Source of the DNA: Cristatella mucedo
Taxonomy: Eukaryota > Bryozoa > Phylactolaemata > Cristatellidae
Reading direction: 5' to 3'
DNA: 64,000 nucleotides
Assembly (NCBI GenBank): GCA_009760855.2
Contig: WPIO01000015.1
Coordinates: forward strand, 2,773,001-2,837,000
The position numbers and the translations under genes are program-made. Shown piece after piece: positions 59,901-64,000 of the stretch. Below the pieces are notes generated by a model, which was given only the letters and a program-made list of their open reading frames with translations, did not search any database and had not been told where the DNA came from. Positions within the stretch are counted from its first letter, which is position 1, and each line of letters opens with the position of its first letter.

Positions 59901-60968
59901 TATTCTTTTATATTATCTGAAACTGAAAAAACTCAATGAGAAAACTATTTGTGTTACCATTGAAATGGCAGCCAGATGGCGGGTTGCAAAAGGTGCACAT
60001 CAACTGGATTTACAGTCGCTGGGTGATTGTATCGCTCAGTTCCAATTCTGATTGACTGCAACACCTAGAACTGTGAGGCTTGAGATAGTGAGGTCAGACT
60101 GAGTATGACCTCATTTTCCGGCAAAAGAAGACCAACCATGCTGCTCCTAAATTGGCCCAAAAAGGAATCAAGCCGACCAGTCGCGAGTGCCACCAGTTTC
60201 ATTACGGATGTGCCCAATACAACTATTGCGCGACTGCCTTGCTGGCCGCAAGAGGCGTGGCTGGATTAAGGCACCCGAACTTCTAACTTCCGTTCTCCTC
60301 TGACTTATTCTTTTAGCTTTTTTTGGCAAGAATCAGCCCCATGTGTCGACCCAACTTTAGCAGCAGCCGAGCCGAGCTGAGCTGCTAGCAGAAGCCATTG
60401 CATGGTCGAAGCTCTATCTCGAGGTGCATCACGGGATGCACCGCGAGAGCGAGTCTTCCCCGTTGCATCCTTCCTTGGAGACTATTCGGCATTGCTTCTC
60501 CGAAACTGCTGCGTTTGCTGCTTCTGCTGCTGCTGGCACTAACCCTGTGGTTTTACTCGCTCGGCACGATTTATTTTGCACTTTGTCTGCATTTCTCGAG
60601 GGCGCGGGCAGTCTTTTCGGCATTCGCGATCGCCGGCCACTCGTCTCGAGATTTCACTCGCAGCCTTAATCCACTCTCAGGTGCCTCACCTCGCTGCCAT
60701 TCGGTAACTGCCTCTGCAGAAACGCCACTGCTTGGCTGGAGCGCGCGGACAGCAGGCGCGTGGGGCGCTGCCGCTGTGAGGCAGCCTCGTGGCGGGTCCG
60801 CCATGGCTGCTGCCATGCTGCCACGGTGGCTGCCGTGCTGTGCTGCAACTGCTGCTGCGGCTGCTTACACCGTCGCCAAGCAGCAGCGAGGGCGTATCGT
60901 GGTGGCGTAATCGGTACCGCTTTGGCCGAGCTGTCGGGCGGACGTACACGCCGCACGTCTTCCCATAG

Positions 60969-61125
60969 GCCTTCGCCTGGTTCAACGACCTTCTCGTCGA
61001 GCACAACGAGCTGTTCTGGTCGCTTTTTTCTGTCGACATGGATGCCACGCTCGATGCCCAGCCGGCAGACACGTGGGACAGTTTCCCACTCTTTCAGCTT
61101 CTCAATGCGTACCTGCTCGGTGACA
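60969..61125 (+). CDS. CADPS: CAPS exon 15, MUN/MHD1 region
   Basis: Residues 677-728 plus one base of codon 729. [20 protein letters not shown] and [16 protein letters not shown] match the beginning of the CAPS MUN/MHD1 region, which in the family binds syntaxin and promotes SNARE assembly. The acceptor is TCCCATAG (60968) and the donor is ACA|GTAAGT (61126), phase 1, a near-ideal donor. The conserved motif continues across the junction into exon 16 (LLGD-R-YLCGGRF). Confidence 0.95.
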
Positions 61126-61709
61126 GTAAGTGGGCCTCACGAACGCGCAGGCGCCACCACCTCGCAGCGGCAGGCCTGAGCGGCACACGCTCTGCACGTG
61201 CCCCGGCAGGTGTCGCTGTGGGTGCGAGAGGTTGTTGGAACATATATCGTTTACTAATTTTTTTTTATTAATTTGTCATCTTTCTGCCAGCGGTTCCACC
61301 GATACGTTTGCATGATCGTGTGTGTACGTGACAGGTAACACGTGACAGGCAGCAGCAGCAAGAAGCCACTTAGTGATGCCAGCGTCGGCAGATGCACGAG
61401 TGCAAGAACTGTGTCGTTGCGTGCCCCTCCCTCCTCCCCTCCCGAGCAGTCTTGGCAACTGCAGAGCGAGTTCCTCCGGTGCCAGCAGTCTTGCAACGAA
61501 TGAGCGTCACAATCGCCGCAGACCGTTAGCCACCGTCGCATCGTCTGCGTCGGATCCAGGTCTCCTCATCTTTTGCCGCCGCCGCCAGCTTGGTCCAACT
61601 TAGTGCGGGTGCTGAGCGCGCGGCTCGACACTGCCGTTCATCGAGTGTTTCAGCTCAATGAGCATCTCATCCCGCCCTCATCTCTCTCCTTCTCTCTCGT
61701 TTGCCTCAG
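61126..61709 (+). other. CAPS intron 15 (584 bp)
   Basis: Donor GTAAGT, acceptor TTTGCCTCAG with a strong CT-rich tract in front. A short (CAG)n run lies at about 61,351-61,361. No transposon is recognised. Confidence 0.9.
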
Positions 61710-62028
61710 GGTACCTCTGCGGTGGTCGCTTCCACTGCCAGCTGCGGGACAAGTTTGCGCCGCAGGTGGTGCGCTACGTCGATCTCATGGAGATGTCGAT
61801 CGGCCAGAGCGTGCACAAGGGATTCGCTCGCGAGCGCTGGGAGCAGACGGGCGGCGCAGCGGGCACGGGCGGCGGCGGCTGCGGCACGGCACAGGACGTG
61901 CTGTGGAAGCTGAGCGCGCTGCAGGCGTTCATCGGCGGTCTGCAGTGGCCCGACGAGGTGTTTGCCGAGCACCTCGACCATCGGCTCAAACTCATGGCGT
62001 CCGACATGATCGAGGCGACGGTCAAGAG
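61710..62028 (+). CDS. CADPS: CAPS exon 16, MUN/MHD1 region
   Basis: Two bases complete codon 729, then residues 730-834, then two bases of the next codon. [18 protein letters not shown], the block [17 protein letters not shown], and [16 protein letters not shown] match CAPS. Where vertebrate CAPS has a linker of about 50 residues between the GFxRExWE motif and the LFWKLDALQ motif, this protein has only about 17, mostly Gly, Ala and Thr (residues about 778-794). The acceptor is GCCTCAG (61709) and the donor is AG|GTGCGT (62029), phase 2. The next exon, expected to carry the conserved segment after VKR, is not visible before the window ends. Confidence 0.95.
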
Positions 62029-63189
62029 GTGCGTTCGCTGAGCCCTGAGCCCGCGCTTCGCTGGCCGCGGGCATGCGCCCACTTGCCCCAGCGCGCGCCC
62101 TCCCCGTCAGCTCAGCCTGTTTCCAGCTCCGTGAGACCTGCGCAGCGCCTTTGCGGCCTTTTTCTCACGGTGTCCCAGGCCACAGTGGTAATGGCCCGGC
62201 AGGCACGACTGCGGCGGTTTGACTTGACCCGGGCGCAACGACAAACAGGAAGCCAAAAGAGTGGATGGGTGGACAGTGGGGGCATGCGATGTGTGATATG
62301 CGATCTTGAGTCATTTTTTCATGTGAAGGACATCGGCTGGCGTGGCTTTGACGACGCAATAAAGCGGTAGCTGTTTGCCAGATACGCGACCCATCCCCCC
62401 ACTTGCCTTCGGCACCTTTTGCCTGTATAAGTAAAGCAGCCGCTGGCTGGGCCCTAGCCGATTGGGCCGTGGCTGGACGGCCGCACCTGCAGCTTGCCGA
62501 GGCGGAGGTAGAGGTGGGCCGTGATGGTGCATGCTCTCCGGTCTTGCATTGGTAGACCGACGCCTCAAAGCCTGCCTCGCTGCTTTGACTTCTTGGTTTC
62601 GACTGCTTGCTCTGATCCCAGAAGCGGCTGGTCACGTGGCTCACAGCGGCGCTGACCGTTGGCCCCTCTACCTCAGTTGTACGTCAGTGTCTTCTATCCC
62701 TCGACCTGACCTTGACCTTCCCGATCACTTGTACAATCATTTGACGATTGATTTATTGTAATAAGTATATTAGAACATTGTTGACACCGTAGCCGGCAAC
62801 TACCTGTCCTGCGGGTGCCATCCTTGACTTCCGGTTCGAGAACAGGGGCACCATGCTACCATCAGGGCTTGTGCGCTGCCGTCAAATGGCACCGTGACGT
62901 TGATGGCAAGCCTATATGAGTGCAATGCTAGAACAGCTCTAACAGACATTTTCAATTATGAGCTGTGTACCTTCCGAATTATTCCATGTGATACGGCAAT
63001 TCGTCTTGCTTGCTATCGGCCGCCCGACATGCGCGGCAGCCGAGGGCGACGATGGTGACACAGATAGACTTCTTGTTCGACGATGGCTATGCTGTGCTGC
63101 TGCTCAAGCTTCATCTTGGGCTAACCTGCCCTCCTGTAATCGATGCAAGGAATAAGAGACAGGTTGCTTTGTCTTCATATAAAGTAAAG

Positions 63190-63345
63190 CAAAGGGTAGC
63201 TGATCAGCCGGCCAGCCTCATTTCTATGGCAGCTATCACACCGATTTCGTAGAGCAACGAAGAATTGCCTGCTGCAGGACTCGAACCCACGACCTGATTC
63301 GTGAAGCGCCATCACCTTATCCTAGAATACGGGCATGTTTTTTCT
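63190..63345 (-). mobile_element. SINE-A copy, minus strand
   Basis: The minus strand reads TAAGGTGATGGCGCTTCACG, B box GGTTCGAGTCC, GCAGGCAATTCTTCGTTGC, then GTGTGATAGCTGCCATAG and ATGAGGCTGG. Confidence 0.78.
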
Positions 63346-63589
63346 AATGACTTGACTTCAAAGCTTTTTGTTTGGATAAATATCTGCATTACAGTCACTA
63401 TCGCCTCACCGTCGGGACGATTTTCTAAGCACATCAAAGGTTTTCCTTACCATGGTGATGTCACGTGACCTACCATGGCCATAGCATAGTTGCATATAAC
63501 AAAGAAGATAAGCGTTTTTGAGAATGAGAGCCCCATCACTAAAGAGGATTGTGTTGTTTATGTTTTAACATAAGATAATATAATTTTTA

Positions 63590-63780
63590 AATGTTAGTGG
63601 GTCCATCCATGAGTCTGTAAGCAAAAGCTGCTGACAGTCACACTTACGGTGTGCCTTTTTGTCAGGGTACCAACCAGTAGGTAGAGAGTTACAGGCTGTG
63701 GAAGCATGAGATACTGATGACACTGATTTCCTTCAGACTTTGTATAGTACTAGTCTGATGGTACAGCTATGGCAAGTGTC
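63590..63780 (-). mobile_element. Decayed LINE C-terminal fragment, minus strand
   Basis: The minus strand retains an AYASTACNSLP-like version of the SYAPKAWNSLP block near 63,700, with TTAGTGGGTCCATC at the low-coordinate side. It is very diverged. Confidence 0.45.
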
Positions 63781-64000
63781 ATGTCAAAAAATACTAGCAG
63801 AGATAGTTTGCTGGTTTGCATGTGCAACTGCAACATGCAATCTCATATGTGAAGTTAAGCATTGAATCGTGCATTTAATTATGAAATAGTGTCGAGCAGG
63901 CATGCTATTTAAATGCGTATTTCAGCACTGTGGGATAGTCTCGATGTAATGGAATAAAATTGAAGTGCCTGACTGAGGCAGTCAGTCTTAGCGAGGGCTC

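Larger units (their letters stand above)
57704..60968 (+). other. CAPS intron 14 (3.3 kb)
   Basis: It contains a 17-bp perfect hairpin and a 42-bp tandem repeat (57886-58142), a (CT)n tract (58499-58562), a tRNA-like segment (59434-59560), a SINE-B copy (59700-59900) and a (CTG)n run near 60,515. The rest (58.6-59.4 and 59.9-60.96 kb) shows nothing I can support. Confidence 0.85.
62029..64000 (+). other. CAPS intron 16 (incomplete)
   Basis: Donor GTGCGT; no acceptor with matching CAPS sequence follows in the window. It contains a minus-strand SINE-A (63190-63345) and a decayed LINE piece (63590-63780). The first 1.1 kb shows nothing I can support. Confidence 0.75.

Overview
The window holds the middle of one large animal gene on the + strand. 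It encodes CAPS, the calcium-dependent activator protein for secretion (vertebrate CADPS, nematode unc-31). Sixteen exons were placed by reading across GT-AG splice sites. They join into one uninterrupted frame of 834 codons (2,505 nt), and the intron phases agree at every junction. The fragment starts inside the N-terminal region, passes through the C2 domain (exons 4-6) and the PH domain (exons 6-9), and runs into the MUN/MHD1 region (exons 14-16). Both ends of the gene lie outside the window. CAPS is restricted to animals, and the long introns, L2-type LINEs, tRNA-derived SINEs and dense dinucleotide repeats fit an invertebrate bilaterian of medium GC content. I cannot name the species or phylum from the sequence.

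Layout: exon 1 (partial) is at the left edge, followed by a 21.4 kb intron. Exons 2-7 lie at 21.6-30.6 kb, exons 8-9 at 33.05-33.55 kb, exon 10 at 40.9 kb, exons 11-13 as a compact trio at 46.9-47.4 kb, exon 14 at 57.6 kb and exons 15-16 at 61.0-62.0 kb. The exons are GC-rich. Intron sizes are bimodal: three are 111-148 bp and most of the rest are 0.8-21 kb. No second host gene, rRNA or intact tRNA gene was found.

The introns are built mostly from repeats. LINE-A is an L2-like non-LTR retrotransposon with a (TTA)n 3' tail and about 16 pieces. LINE-B is a related family with an (ACATT)n tail and six pieces. SINE-A is tRNA-derived, with about ten copies. SINE-B is tRNA-derived and shares its 3' end with LINE-A, with four copies. 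There are two Tc1/mariner relics and very long simple repeats: (AC)n, (AT)n, (GA)n, (CT)n and (CTG)n. Family names here are local labels based on copies compared within this window.

The points most worth checking are these. A SINE-A copy appears to supply the polypyrimidine tract of the exon 4 acceptor. Two LINE-A copies lie tail-to-tail and would form an ~800 bp RNA hairpin in intron 13. A 17-bp perfect hairpin sits beside a 42-bp GATC-rich tandem repeat just after exon 14. Several other perfect hairpins occur in otherwise unique intron sequence. No previously undescribed biological system is evident; the novelty is in intron architecture and the repeat families.
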